From: Triangularia verruculosa
Lineage: Eukaryota; Ascomycota; Sordariomycetes; Sordariales; Podosporaceae
Direction: 5' to 3'
NCBI GenBank assembly: GCA_033296885.1
Contig: MU863925.1
Span: 178,661 to 242,660 of the forward strand
Length of the DNA: 64,000 bases
Part shown: positions 24,079-34,965 of the stretch, piece by piece
Layout of the letters: each line of letters begins with the position of its first letter
Position numbering within the stretch: position 1 is the stretch's first letter
The notes under the pieces: generated by a model
Database searches by the model: none
What the model was told of the DNA's origin: nothing
Seen by the model: the letters and a program-made list of their open reading frames with translations, nothing else
Made by a program: the position numbers and the translations under genes

Positions 24079-25479
24079 TCAAGCACAGCTAGCGCGCCTA
24101 TACTTCACCCTCAACTCAGGGGGGCTGCGCTCAATATCCCAAACACTCTTAGCCCGCCACTCATGGTCCCCATAGCATTCCCAGCTCAACCTCTCCAGCT
24201 CCCTCGGAGTCTTCCACATCAACTCCTCATTCCGCAGCCACAACCGCAACATATGCCTCCTCTGATCGCCCTCGTCCGAGAAACTGCTTCTCGCATGCAA
24301 CATGGCAAAGTTATTGAAGATCATCACATCGCCCTTCTGCAACTTGATCTCAACTTTATGCTTCTGCGCCGCGAAAAACACCGCGTCGAGCGCCTCGGCC
24401 TGGATCTCGGTCATGGCGGGGACATCAGGGTGATGCGGGCTGAAGTGGGAACCTGTCAGGGGACGACGAGAGAACTGAAAGGCGGGGCCCTGACTCTCAA
24501 AGTTGTAGAGGAGAGGTCGAGTGTGGTATTGCCCTTGCCAGAACTCGTCAAAGATCCAGTCGTCTTTGATAAGGGCGTGGATGATGTCGGGGCGAGTGGC
24601 GGCGAGCTCGTTGTAGATCTGGGCCGAGGAGGCAAGGAACGATTCGCCGCCGTATTGTGCGGTGTTCAAAGCGTAAAGCGAGAGGATGTCGCAGAGATCG
24701 GTGTGGAAAGGCTGTTGGGAGATGGTGGTTAGTAGTTGTGTTATTGGAAATGTCGAGGGAGAGGGTGGCTTACCTGAGCACGAGCCACATAAGGGCTGTT
24801 GGGCATGGCGCCATGCTTCTTGACGTCTTCCACCACGGCCTGGATGTGCAGGATCATGCGTCCGTCAAAGTCCTGCATTCCTCTCTTCTCGGCAATATAC
24901 GAGGTCACGCCAAGATAGACGAGGATGTTCTCCATGTTGGTCCACTTGTCAGGCTGGAGACCTCGTAAGACAACGAATCCGCGGCCGTTGTGGATCTCTT
25001 GGGCAATGGCCTCGAGTCTTGCCTTCAAACTGGGCAAAGGGAAAGTTCTCTTTGAGACATCATCGGGGCCGAGATTTCCGGGCAGAACTGTCGGACATCT
25101 GTCAGCGTCATATGGTTCATTCTGGCATGAAAGAGCTGGAGGACGTACCCTTGAAGTTGGCCAATGCCTCGTCAATCTCGATGAGGTTAGCCTTGTCAAG
25201 CTGCACAATGTATTCTTTGCCATCGGCAGAGAAGTCACTACCGGACCAGGCCCGAGCCATGTTGAGCTGGGCCGGCCAGCCATTAGGAACCGTGGTCGGG
25301 CGGTCGGGATAGAGAAGCCTGAGCGCCTCGACTCGGTTGAGAAAGATTTTGCGGTCCGGGAACCACGAAATGTCGGGCCGCTGAATGTCTCCCTGAACAG
25401 CGGCCGGGGCAAGGTCTTTGTTGGTGGAGAGCTTGGGGGCCGATGTCAAGGGGCAGGTCTGGGGCATGGTGGCAGTCAT
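24079..25479 (-). CDS. TauD/TfdA-family Fe(II)/2-oxoglutarate dioxygenase
   Basis: Three exons, complement(join(24079..24711, 24774..25087, 25149..25479)), 425 aa. Introns of 62 and 61 bp are GT-AG. The spliced protein has WxPDRKIF near the N-terminus, RGFVVLRGL at about residue 165, the iron-binding H-x-D in PFHTDLCDIL right after the second intron (about residue 218), and the distal His in NNFAMLHARSSF with the following R-x-L-x-R-L-W-L-R. These are the expected 2-His-1-carboxylate and 2-oxoglutarate Arg positions. Fungal members act on varied carboxylic or sulfonic acids; the substrate is not evident. A second in-frame Met lies at 25467. Confidence 0.85.
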
Positions 25480-25882
25480 GTCGTTGGTTTGGGTTGTTCT
25501 GGGGGGCTGGGACTCGGGAGTTGGTGCTTTTCGATGCTCTTAGGTTGTCCGTGAGGGCCGGGATCCCGTTTGTCCTTGTTTTGAAGTGTTTTCTGATGTC
25601 TTAAGGAAACGGTTGATGATTTGGCGAGTGATTGAAGAATGTTGTTCAGTCTGTAAAGCTGAGGAGCTTGATGGGTTGATGTTCTGAATATTCGTCTCTT
25701 GCTCAATGAAGTGCCCTCATTATATACACATTTTTCCATCCGGAGCCTTGTTGTTCACCATGACTTCTCGACACCGCTCATCATCACCATTCTGGCCATC
25801 GTCGTCCGCTATCCCGCCCTACCACCGCAAAGCAAACCCTTTTTGATTTCCGTCAGTCGGCACCGTTGACGACTGCAGAGCC
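25480..25882. other. Upstream region of the dioxygenase gene
   Basis: Probable 5' leader and promoter. A TATATACACA element lies at about 25721-25730. No gene seen. Confidence 0.35.
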
Positions 25883-26680
25883 TCACGCTCCCGGAGCCCG
25901 TCGAAACTTGAACATGTTCGATCGGAAGCACTTGGTTGAACCAAGCCTCCGGTAGTCAGGATGCCGGACCACGTCTTGGCGGCTGCGGCTCCTCCTGCGG
26001 CTCATATAGTCTGGCCTGTTTGGGAAATTCGGTGAGGCCAAGCTTCTTACAGTCAGCCAATCATTATTTCCTTGGGCGAATACTTCCCAATAAACTACAT
26101 CAAACCTCCTGCAGCAGGAGCCAATTGGACATTGCGTAACGACGAACGGCACTTTGCAGTCGCAACAACGGTGGGGGAGGTTTGCAGATGCCGCTGGGTC
26201 GGGTCGTGGGGAACAGAGCCAATTGCCGGTGGCAATGTTACCACATCCATCACAGCTCATAAGGCTGCGTTGTCGATGCCGGCATGCCTGAAGGTCATTG
26301 GTGCGTTTTCGAGACATGGGTCGATCTTCGGGATAGTGACGATGTTCAGCAGCAGTGTGGTGGAATTGAGCCTCACCTCCTTGCCCAGGACAGGCCAATT
26401 TAGCTCTCTCTGGCCACGGAGCCTCGATCAATTGTGGAGTGGCAGTCGGTGACACTGCAGCAGGCTGGCAGGTCCGCAACCAGAACCGGAATGGCTCCTC
26501 ATATGCCGGGCAATCATCTCGCCTTCCTTTGCTCCACAAGCGGACAACAAAACCACGCATGATGGGACGGACTTCCTGGGGTTCCACACACATGCAGCCA
26601 GTTTCAACACGTCGTTGAGCCGCATGAGGTAACTTGCACCATTTGATGAGTACGTTCTTGACAGCATTGATGGTCCGCAT
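25883..26680 (-). CDS. Possible uncharacterised Cys-rich protein (open frame)
   Basis: An ATG-started 265-codon frame. It is longer than its surroundings would readily give by chance, but no family is recognised. Features are many Arg/Pro/Cys residues, with clusters such as SCDGCGN, HRCCDC and CPIGSCC in residues 140-210 that could bind metal. There is no signal peptide and no clear membrane helix. It lies at the edge of the accessory block. It may be a spurious frame or a decayed element. Confidence 0.3.
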   Translation of the reverse strand: MRTINAVKNVLIKWCKLPHAAQRRVETGCMCVEPQEVRPIMRGFVVRLWSKGRRDDCPAYEEPFRFWLRTCQPAAVSPTATPQLIEAPWPERAKLACPGQGGEAQFHHTAAEHRHYPEDRPMSRKRTNDLQACRHRQRSLMSCDGCGNIATGNWLCSPRPDPAASANLPHRCCDCKVPFVVTQCPIGSCCRRFDVVYWEVFAQGNNDWLTVRSLASPNFPNRPDYMSRRRSRSRQDVVRHPDYRRLGSTKCFRSNMFKFRRAPGA

Positions 26681-27964
26681 GCTTCGGAATCGGCGATTTC
26701 TCCGTCAGGAGGTTGGGAAACAGTTGCTATGTGGGGGTCGAAACGACCTTGAAATTGTCAAGGGCATGACATCAGTTCTGGGCGACGTCGGAATGTCCCA
26801 ACAAATGTCATTTGGCTGTCATCAGGAGTTCCATGGACTCTCGTGTCGGACTCCGAGTGTGCCACCGGTTTCACAACAAAGTTTATTTTTCCATTCGTTG
26901 ATGATAGGTACGAAGCATATCCACAACACATTTTACTTTCCGGCTATCCCATGGGCTTTTCTGGCGTTTTATATGCAGAACAAGCTCAATGATCCCATCG
27001 TACTGCTGAGTAGCCACATGCATCAGGGTTACGGTTGATGTTTGCAATTGGAGACGCGGCCGGTATTTGACGCACCTTGGGCCCATTTCGCCCGGATCCC
27101 TTTTGTCCTTCGTTTCTTCCGTCGTTTGGAGAAGACAGGATTTCTCCCGAACCTGCCTTGCCATCCTCTGCGTCACCACATTTCCTACCACCTCACGCCC
27201 TCTATACCTGAGGAATACAAGTCCTCAAGCCTGTATTTCAGGGCACGGAACCTCTGTTTGAACATTCGCAAGCGGTGATTGCTTGCGTGATTGATCCACA
27301 GGTTACCACGCCGGCAACGTTTGTGAACATCGTCGACCCACTTCTCTTGATGCTCCAGGTTGCCACCTGCAGTTATCGGACTCCCTACCAACACCCCATA
27401 TCGCCACCCCAAGGTTGCCGTCATCTCTATCTTCTTGGTGCTCTCGGTACGTACTCCTACACCATCTCCACTTTTCCCCCGCTGCGGTCTTGAACGGCAT
27501 ACGACCACCGGACAAGATTCAAGCCAGCAGCTCTGTGGGGCGCCATGAGCAACAGGATTTCGCCAGCCGGGCAAGTGAACTCAGGACCCGCCGCCACTTT
27601 TCATGAGAACGCTACCCGAAAGTCTGGTAGGTACATTAGGGCGTAGAGCGGGCTCTGGGGTAGGTACAAACTCGAGCCCTCGTGGCAGCACTTATGTCGT
27701 ACTGCCAGTTCTGTTACTGGGACAGCCGGTTTAGTGCAAAGTTATTGTGTGATAGTTCCTTATCTTGATGATAAGAACAGGGCAATGACTGTAGCACCAC
27801 GCTGCATTCTGCACCCATCTGATAGCCCGTGCCGTGGGATTCCCCATTAGTGCCATTGATCTCGGGTATAAATCCCACCCCTCTCGCGAAATTCACTCCA
27901 TAGTGGACAGAGGCGCACATCCACACAATGGCACACATAAAATCGCCGTGGGACATTCCCAACC
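26681..27964. other. Intergenic, no supported gene
   Basis: Frames such as 27185..27574 (minus) and 26634..27038 (plus) have no recognisable content. GTAGGTAC micro-repeats begin near 27627 and 27660. Confidence 0.35.
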
Positions 27965-29287
27965 ATGGATGGGGCTCCACATTCAGTTTGGAGCCCTGGG
28001 AGCGCAACCTTGGATACCGACCGGCAGACGCGTTTTCACAACGCAGCCCAGAAAGAAATCGACCAGTATCGTAGAAGCAGAGAAGCTTCACGTCGGCGGG
28101 CACGGGAGCGCCTTGAGAACCTCGCCGTCCCGTCTTTAAGCTCCCGACCTGACTTCATGCCCGCCAAGGAGGTAACTAACATAGGTGCGTTCTTATGCTT
28201 TCTTTGTGGAATAGGTAGTTTATGGCTAAAATATACTTTAACACCAGAGCTGAAAACATATCTGTCAGCTACCAGGGCGGCGTGCAGGCAGCAGCAGAAT
28301 GTCGCGATAATGAGGAATCAGGCCCGCTTGATTCGTTCCGAAGATATGATCCCTGAAATCCAACGTTTCCAGAGTTTGTTTCGGAAAGAAGGGAAGCTCA
28401 ACCCTCCGTGTGGGTGTGGTGAGTATGGTTTTGTCGCCGCTCATTGCGAGCATATCTTCAAAATTCTGCCTTACTCCTGCCCATACGCACACGCCACTGG
28501 ATTTTTCTGTCAGCAGCATCCGCATTTTCCAAAACCCGACAAGGTCTATGAGCTCCAGGATGTATTTGTGGTCAAACGGTTCGGAGATGACGCCCTGTGT
28601 GATTGTGATGTGAAGGACGAGGACGATTTCATGTATCTCGGCGTGGATGAGGATGCTGAGGATGTTGCTCCTGGCAAACCTGACCGGTATGGCGCAAACG
28701 TCTTTGGCAAGTATCAACACACGTCGTCTACTCCGAGACAGCCCGACATCAGAGCCGCCGAAGAGGTCCGCCGCTGGAGTTATCCTTCCTTACAGTTGCC
28801 CCATCGTTATCAGCATGGGAGAGTGAAGTCCACGAGGCCAGACGAGAACATGCGCCCGCAGTCTTTTTTAACATCATCTTCGTACCTCCGTCGCCAGAAA
28901 GGCGTTGAAGACAAAGCGAGCAAACGCTGCTGGGGGGAAGCTGGGGTGAACTTTGTAGGGCAAGCGAACGAGGCCAAGGAACTATTCGAAGCTCGAGCGA
29001 ACGAAGCTGAGGCTCTCAGCAGCGTAAGCAGACGACGATCGCACGTCCGTAAAAAACAGTTTCACAAAAAGCACCCAACGCCCTACCTGTCAACAACCAA
29101 TCGCCGTTTTCTGGGTAACCCCATAGCCCCACAAAAACGCAAGGCCTTAACCACCACGATAGATGTTTTCTTTAAGAGAGACCCTGGTTTGCAGGAAGTG
29201 ATGGAAGCAGTCGACAAGCTGGTTCAGCTGTATGCGGTGACTCCGAAAGAAGACGACATGCTCCGGAAGACTCCGGACGACTCATGA
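27965..29287 (+). CDS. Cys/His-motif family protein, copy A (uncharacterised)
   Basis: Begins MDGAPHSVW. The likely model is join(27965..28184, 28248..29287), 419 aa, removing an AT-rich 63-nt phase-1 intron (GTGCGT...ACCAG). If retained, the frame stays open at 440 aa. Order: an acidic/basic helical N-terminus (IDQYRRSREASRRRARERL, likely coiled coil), then SEDMIPEIQRF, then the family motif CGCGEYGFVAAHCEH followed by ILPYSC and FFCQQH. A YELQDVFVVKRFGDDALCDC end follows, and then a long basic, Ser/Lys-rich tail of about 200 residues ending near HKKHPTPYLSTTNRRF. No membrane helix remains after splicing. The Cys/His spacing suggests a metal-binding or disulfide-stabilised fold. No named family is recognised; copies B and C in this window share the motif. 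Confidence 0.6.
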   Translation: MDGAPHSVWSPGSATLDTDRQTRFHNAAQKEIDQYRRSREASRRRARERLENLAVPSLSSRPDFMPAKEVTNIGAFLCFLCGIGSLWLKYTLTPELKTYLSATRAACRQQQNVAIMRNQARLIRSEDMIPEIQRFQSLFRKEGKLNPPCGCGEYGFVAAHCEHIFKILPYSCPYAHATGFFCQQHPHFPKPDKVYELQDVFVVKRFGDDALCDCDVKDEDDFMYLGVDEDAEDVAPGKPDRYGANVFGKYQHTSSTPRQPDIRAAEEVRRWSYPSLQLPHRYQHGRVKSTRPDENMRPQSFLTSSSYLRRQKGVEDKASKRCWGEAGVNFVGQANEAKELFEARANEAEALSSVSRRRSHVRKKQFHKKHPTPYLSTTNRRFLGNPIAPQKRKALTTTIDVFFKRDPGLQEVMEAVDKLVQLYAVTPKEDDMLRKTPDDS

Positions 29288-30262
29288 GACGGCAAAAACC
29301 CATTGCGACCCCTAACAGTCTCTTCGTCAGCAACTGAGGGAAGTTGCAGAGTCTGTGGACAAGAACCGGCGCAACATATGGTTATGAAAGAGTCAAGTTT
29401 TGTGAAGAGAGATGTTGTATCAGATATGTCGGTGTATAGTTGTGATATAGGTGGCTCTCATTTCTTTTCTTTTTTCTCTTCTTTCTTTTTCGTTTTCCTT
29501 CTTTTCTTTTTCTTTTTTTGAGGGGGAGAGATTGTGTTTGTTGGTTTTACAGTGATGTGTATTTTTTGTACTACGATTGCGTTGCCCAGAGAGGCTTTGT
29601 TTTACTTGCTCGGGCGTCTTTGCTTCATGCGCGACCATTTTGCTCTTCTTCAGTATCAGCATCGGACTCCGGCCTTAAGAGGTTGGGTCCTGTTTCTTAT
29701 CATACTATTCAGTGGCTTTTCCGGAGAATGAGCATGAGGGTCTCAAATCATCGTTCTTATGGGCCCGAATCATAGTATTTAGGACTGTTGTATCAAAGCT
29801 TGGTGGATCATTCAGAGGTTCTCAAATCTCTCCAGCCTCGTCTGCCTCATGTGATTCACTGCAAGTGCCGGTCAATTTTGACCCAGCTGGCCGACTTAAG
29901 GTTTTCCAAATGATAATTCTGGCCCCTGACATGTTGAATTGGCCAAGTCCTCATGCACGTGCATTATGACAAGTGACAGGCATCAACGTACTAAAGCCAC
30001 ATCACATTTAAGTCTCGATTTGTGGCCCGTTTGTAATGAGATCGGGGTCAGTGGCGGATGATTTCCTGAAGCTTCACATGCAACTTTGGCTCCTGGCTGA
30101 AGCTTGAGGCTGATACGAGTATGTTGTGTATCATAGGCTACACAATGCGTTATCGATGAAATCACATGCTAAATTGTTAAGGAACCAGCAATCTATATTT
30201 AAAAAGACAACCAGCACTATTGGACACTTGAGGCCACACCGAATTATTCTTCTCCAATGTTC
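29288..30262. other. Intergenic with a long pyrimidine tract
   Basis: Positions about 29457-29519 are almost entirely C/T on the + strand. Otherwise no gene is supported. Confidence 0.45.
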
Positions 30263-30329
30263 CCCCCAACCCTGAGGTCCCCCAACCCTGAGGTCCCCCA
30301 ACCCTGAGGTCCCCCAACCCTGAGGTCCC
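30263..30329. repeat. 16-bp tandem repeat, four copies
   Basis: The unit CCCCCAACCCTGAGGT occurs four times head to tail without a mismatch (30263-30326), plus a partial fifth. It is non-coding as far as can be seen. Confidence 0.95.
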
Positions 30330-31927
30330 TTCATCTGCGACCGCACATTACAAATACCAAAAATAATAAAACATTCTCTTTCCGACTGCCGACTTTCAGT
30401 ACCTTCACCGCACTTTACGTCGATACGTATCGCTTGGAGCTGTTGCCAGATATCGAAGTCGCAGTCTGTACCTACTTGCCCACGATATTCGCAAACATTC
30501 GGGCTTCGAGGGTTAGTCGAGGTATACCTTAAAGCCACGCAGGCCCCCGCGTCCCCCCAGCTCTCTACCGCAGGACCCTCCCTACCCGGCACCCAGGACA
30601 GAGCCCCTTCCCCCCCACCGAAGCATCTATACCTGGTGTACAAAGCAGGGTGGGTGAGTAGCGAGTGCAGCCAACATGACCTCAAGCAAAGCTACAGGCT
30701 GCACTTCTGGTTTATCCCACCTCTTCTATACCTAGTCTGCTAGAGACTTGGCCGGTATACAAAACGGGCTTTCATTGGAAAACTGAGGCATTTGGATACC
30801 TTATGAAGTCATTGGAAAAAGTACTACCTACCTACTCTTGTTTTGTGCAATCAGTGCAAGATCCCTTGAATCCCCCCCAGTTGGCGTCAGTAGGCCTTGA
30901 AACTTCGCTGGGATAAGTACCTAGGTAAACAGCCCGCATGTGCTATGCTAACACCAGAAACTACGCTCCCGCGCAGTGCTGCGGGCCTGTCAAGCCACCA
31001 GATGAATCCCAGGACGGAGTGCAGTTTGGTTCAGTGAACAACAAGGCGGCTTTTTTGTCCCAGGTAATCAAAACAAGGGGCCCGAGGGGTACCGTCAAGA
31101 GTGGTGGGACAGGTGCAAGAGGCTAGATGTACGCCGCTCATTGGGGAAACCCCGTTCTGCATTACAGCTCCAGCACTTGGTGGTTGGCCCAAACCTGAGC
31201 CTATTATGGGGCTGCGCTTAGCCACACTTGTTCAAATACGAACACTGATTTTGCAAGACTGGAGAGCAAACGGAATTTCGTATTCCACTAACTTCATTGC
31301 TCTGATAAGGTCGGTAATCATGTGTCCTGCCTTCAGTGGGATGTCGCGCGTTTAGTTGCAGATGAGCTCCTCACTAGGTAGGTACCTAAGGTAGGTACCT
31401 AGGTAGGTATATAAACATGCCCCAGAATGCTTCTCGCCCTCCTTTCACTCTGTTTCACACTACGATTTTTTTTTCTGCCATTGAGCACGAGATTTTGGGA
31501 ACGGTAGGTGTCTATCCAGATCTTGTTGCATAGGTAGGTAAGGTACCAGGTATTTCAGATCAACAATTGAACTTTCGCAGGTATCAAGTCCCAATTCTTG
31601 ATACCTGTATCTAGTATCTGCCTACCTAGATCATATCCGTATCTACTTCTGTTCCCCTAGGACAGAACAAAGGTGAAACCGAGCTACCTTGCAAATGCGT
31701 CCAGGTGAGCACGTCTTTCCAATCTTCTTTCAAGAGTTCAAAGTTGCCCGAGCATGGAGGTGAAATAAAGCTCTAACACGATGGCACATCCGGCCCTAAC
31801 AGAGACCACATCGGCGATGTCACGAATAACGTGGGCAGCATGCAGGCAATGTGACAGCCATCATAGCGAAGATGACCCTTGAACCGAGCCCCACAGTGAG
31901 GCCCATCTGCATATCGACCGCGAAGAC
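30330..31927. other. Intergenic with GGTA/TACC micro-repeats
   Basis: No supported gene. Micro-repeats lie at 30917-30927, 31375-31410 and 31531-31550; the middle one is followed by TATATAAAC. The last 250 bases may hold an upstream exon of the next gene, because family-like residues EAHLHIDRED precede its ATG in frame. Confidence 0.4.
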
Positions 31928-32395
31928 ATGCCACGCAGTGTCTGTCAGTTCCGAGATGCAAACGCACACCTACTTGACTCCCCTTGCGGAGGAGGAAAAT
32001 ACGCCTTCATGACTGCCGGCTGCAAGCACGTATATCCGGAAGCCATCCTGGTGACCTGTTGGTATGGTGCTGGCTGTCGCTACTGTGACTATCTGGGAAG
32101 GCTCACGGCTTATCAGAAGACCTACGAGGTCGGCTGCGAATATGGAATGGTTGTGAACCCCGGCTGCCCGCAGTGCCAAGAAATGAAGACAAATGGCGCC
32201 ACTCAGACCATCATTCGCGTGGCCAGGGAGCCAGAGGCAGCGCCCAGATGGTCCTCCTTGAACGCCATTATCTTGGCTCTCGTCATTCTCTTAGCTCTCG
32301 TCATTCTCTTGATTGGCATTAACCGTCTCCCCTCCGGCACGCAGGCCCCGCCAGTGCCGGCGCCTATCAACCACCGACGCTTCTGGCGTTGGTAA
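31928..32395 (+). CDS. Cys/His-motif family protein with C-terminal membrane anchor, copy B
   Basis: A 155-aa frame from MPRSVCQFRDANAH. It carries CGGGKYAFMTAGCKH, which aligns with copies A and C as C-G-x-G-x8-C-x-H. It then has VTC, a GAGCRYCDY pair and a closing CPQC. A single hydrophobic helix (NAIILALVILLALVILLIG, about residues 115-135) precedes a short basic tail ending FWRW. In-frame residues upstream of the ATG (EAHLHIDRED) continue the resemblance to copy A back to a CACAG acceptor near 31898. A missing 5' exon is therefore possible, but no partner exon was found. Likely an integral membrane protein with the Cys domain on one side. Confidence 0.55.
   Translation: MPRSVCQFRDANAHLLDSPCGGGKYAFMTAGCKHVYPEAILVTCWYGAGCRYCDYLGRLTAYQKTYEVGCEYGMVVNPGCPQCQEMKTNGATQTIIRVAREPEAAPRWSSLNAIILALVILLALVILLIGINRLPSGTQAPPVPAPINHRRFWRW
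32276..32311. repeat. 18-bp in-frame tandem duplication in a membrane helix
   Basis: Two adjacent 18-bp units starting GCTCTCGTCATTCTCTT encode ALVILL-ALVILL inside the single membrane segment of copy B. Confidence 0.9.
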
Positions 32396-33952
32396 AGTGC
32401 CTCGACACATTCTACCGCCCAAGAGATGACTAGGTACGGGGTACAAAGAGTCCTGCTATAGACTGCACTTGGGCCGGGGCGTGTCAGTTCACTTGTTGGC
32501 GGAAGGCAAAGGAGAAATGAATTGGAAAAGTACACAGAAAAGAAACAAAAAGAAGTGGAATTTGGAAAGTGAACCCGGGACGACAATGGGGAAGATCAGT
32601 CATCCTTGTTCTGATGGTACGTTCTATCTTCCTGGCAGCTATCTTCTTTCAGGACTCAACTGACTGGAGCTCCTGGCGGTTCATGGCACGAATAGCTCGA
32701 GAAAAACATCTTTACAGAGACAGACTTGGAGACTTGTCAGACCCCATGGTTACCGATGAACAGGCTTGTCTACCCGTAGGGACTCGAAAGGCTTTTCCTG
32801 TCTCGCGGCGTCTCGAGTGTTTTCTTTTCTTTTAATTTTGTTACCGGAGGGGTGCTCCGTGTTTGTTGCTCTTTTATTTGTTACCTTCTTTGCTGTTGCT
32901 GCTGGCCTATCGAGTCGAGGTTTTCTCGGACACAAGGGGCTTTCAGCGGATGCTAAAACGGGCGGTTAGCGGCATTGTTTCTGTTAACACATCTTAGCGG
33001 CGCATATCTGGATGGAAGCATGATTATCTCCGACTCCTACATTCGATGGTGGGAGGGCTCGTGATGCATGCGCAGATGGATATTTGGCATACGGTGGAAC
33101 AGCGAAGCAAGTGCTTCCCTTTCCGTGCTCTGTTTGGGCTGGGCATTTGGGCAAGATCTGCCACATGTCGAGATGGGTATGTATCGTATCAGATCTGCGA
33201 GCTCTAGCCCACGATATTTTGTACGTTTATTACCTTATGATAGGTGGCATTTTGTTGCAGCAGCTGTTAAGTCTTTTGGATGGTTGACCCCTCAGGTATA
33301 CTTCCTTACGAATTACACTCTTCCCATTGACATACAAGTGAGTCAGTCACCTAGGTACTTTGAGCCACTTGCCAGCGTTCCAAAGGCACAATTCGTGCAG
33401 AGTAAGGTCTTAGCAAGTGGTCAAGATGTGGGCCTGGAAATTGCATCCTTATCACCTGAAGGTGGTCGTCTCGAACGTAAGGCATCTCTGAATAGTAGAT
33501 GTCTCCGGATACAATCCTAGCCAGGTCTTGAAAAGTGCTTCAGAGGTATTGGAACATATGTCAGAGTCAGTTTGTTGACAGTTCCTTGAGGGATATCGTC
33601 TATGTGTGATAATCTTGCGTGCAATGCAAGTCTTGAACCTCCAGTCGCCAGTGTTGAGTCACGGAATTCGGCTGTGGAAAAGCTTGTTTTTAGCGTTTGA
33701 TTCCGGGCTAGCTAGCACATGGTTTTAAGCTTGATGGCTGCGGAGTGGCGTAATGAGTGAGGTTAAATTTCTCTTCAAAAAGAAATTTCTATTTCATGGT
33801 TGCTTGCCTTCTTCAACAGTTCTCATATTCTGACCCCATCTTCGAGTCAGCTCACTCTCGATCGCCGCTCTTTCGATCCGCCCCCGCCTCTCCCGCAACA
33901 TCCAGATCGCCTGCCTTCCGACCCATCTCCTTCTCAAAGAAGTCAGGATAAG
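32396..33952. other. Intergenic, no supported gene
   Basis: Frames of 60-150 codons on both strands (for example 33068..33520) show no domain. One CACCTAGGTAC micro-repeat lies at about 33347. Confidence 0.35.
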
Positions 33953-34910
33953 ATGTGTGCCCCAGAAGCCGTTGCCGTGGACACAATCCCAGGACTTCAC
34001 GATGTGCTCAACAACCCTGTCTATACCAAGTTTTAACCAAATGCTACGGAGAACACCTTGTCATCAGTTGGCGGCCACCCACCACCCTACTACGTCTATT
34101 TCGTGATGCACGACAAGCTTTGCAATCACCAAGCAGGTCATCACAGCCAATGGCGAGTGACTGGGCTTTACACGTGCTACGACCTGCTGGCTTTCATGAA
34201 AAGAGGCTTCTCATGGAACATGAAGCACCACCTCGTCCCAGAGCTATGTCTGGTCAAACGAGTTGCAAAACGGATATCCCAAAAGCCGGGAAATCTTGAT
34301 TGGAAGTTCCAAATGTCTTGGAGCCTTCGAGAATTCCCTAATCGGCCTGTCTCCGAATCCCGTTGGGCGGCCAACATTACAGTTGTTTCCATCGACTCGA
34401 TTGAGAGACTGTCTCGATTCTCCTTGGATGATGTTGGAACGGAAAATATTTTGCAGGCGTCAGTATACAGCCCTTTGGGATACCAAATTCTTTTCTACGA
34501 TGCTTTGAACCCGGGTTCAAATATCAACTGCATTGACAGAAACGATTTGTCGGTTGATGTGAGCTGGATCTGGCCAAAGAGAGCAACAGCAGGGAGCTTC
34601 AGCCGCAACCTGGCTCTGAGGTTCAGCAGCTGGGCTTTTCGCGAGGCGAACATGAAGGTTGCGTTCTGCCTTGCTATTTTGGTCATCATCTATGTATTGT
34701 ATGTTCAGTCCCCTTGCCTGCACTCACCGGTGTTGTTTCATGCCTACCTTCTCTCTGTCCATGGAAATCTCACCTTATCTGACAATGCTCTTCCGGTTTA
34801 GGTGGAGAATCCAGATATTCCTCCTCTCCGTACCAAGCCGTATCGCCTTCGCTGTTCTTCAACTTTCTGGTCTCATGGAGCCCGGATTACACAGACAAAG
34901 TTCATCATGA
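33953..34910 (+). CDS. Uncharacterised membrane-anchored protein, possibly interrupted
   Basis: The main frame is supported from the ATG at 34103, and an in-frame extension without ATG begins after a TAA at 34034. The same frame before that TAA starts with MCAPEAVAVDTIPGLHD at 33953. The pieces join if a 48-nt intron (33989-34051 region, weak GTGCTC donor and GAG acceptor) is removed, or if the TAA is a nonsense mutation. A 103-bp intron near the end (34699..34801, GTATGT donor, CTGAC branch, TAG acceptor) joins IIYVL to WRIQIFLL. This forms one long hydrophobic segment before the end HRQSSS. The rest is soluble-looking with no recognised domain. It lies between family copy B and an unrelated membrane protein. 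Confidence 0.45.
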
Positions 34911-34965
34911 AGAAGACGAGGTCATACTCCCCCACAAAAAGGAACGTGTATTTAATAATAATTAT

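Noticed and set aside
25883..26680. Membership of the 265-codon ORF in the Cys/His family
   Set aside because: Its cysteines do not fit C-G-x-G-x8-C-x-H.
34058..34102. Start at 34058 for the membrane-anchored protein
   Set aside because: The codon is TTG; the first in-frame ATG is 34103.
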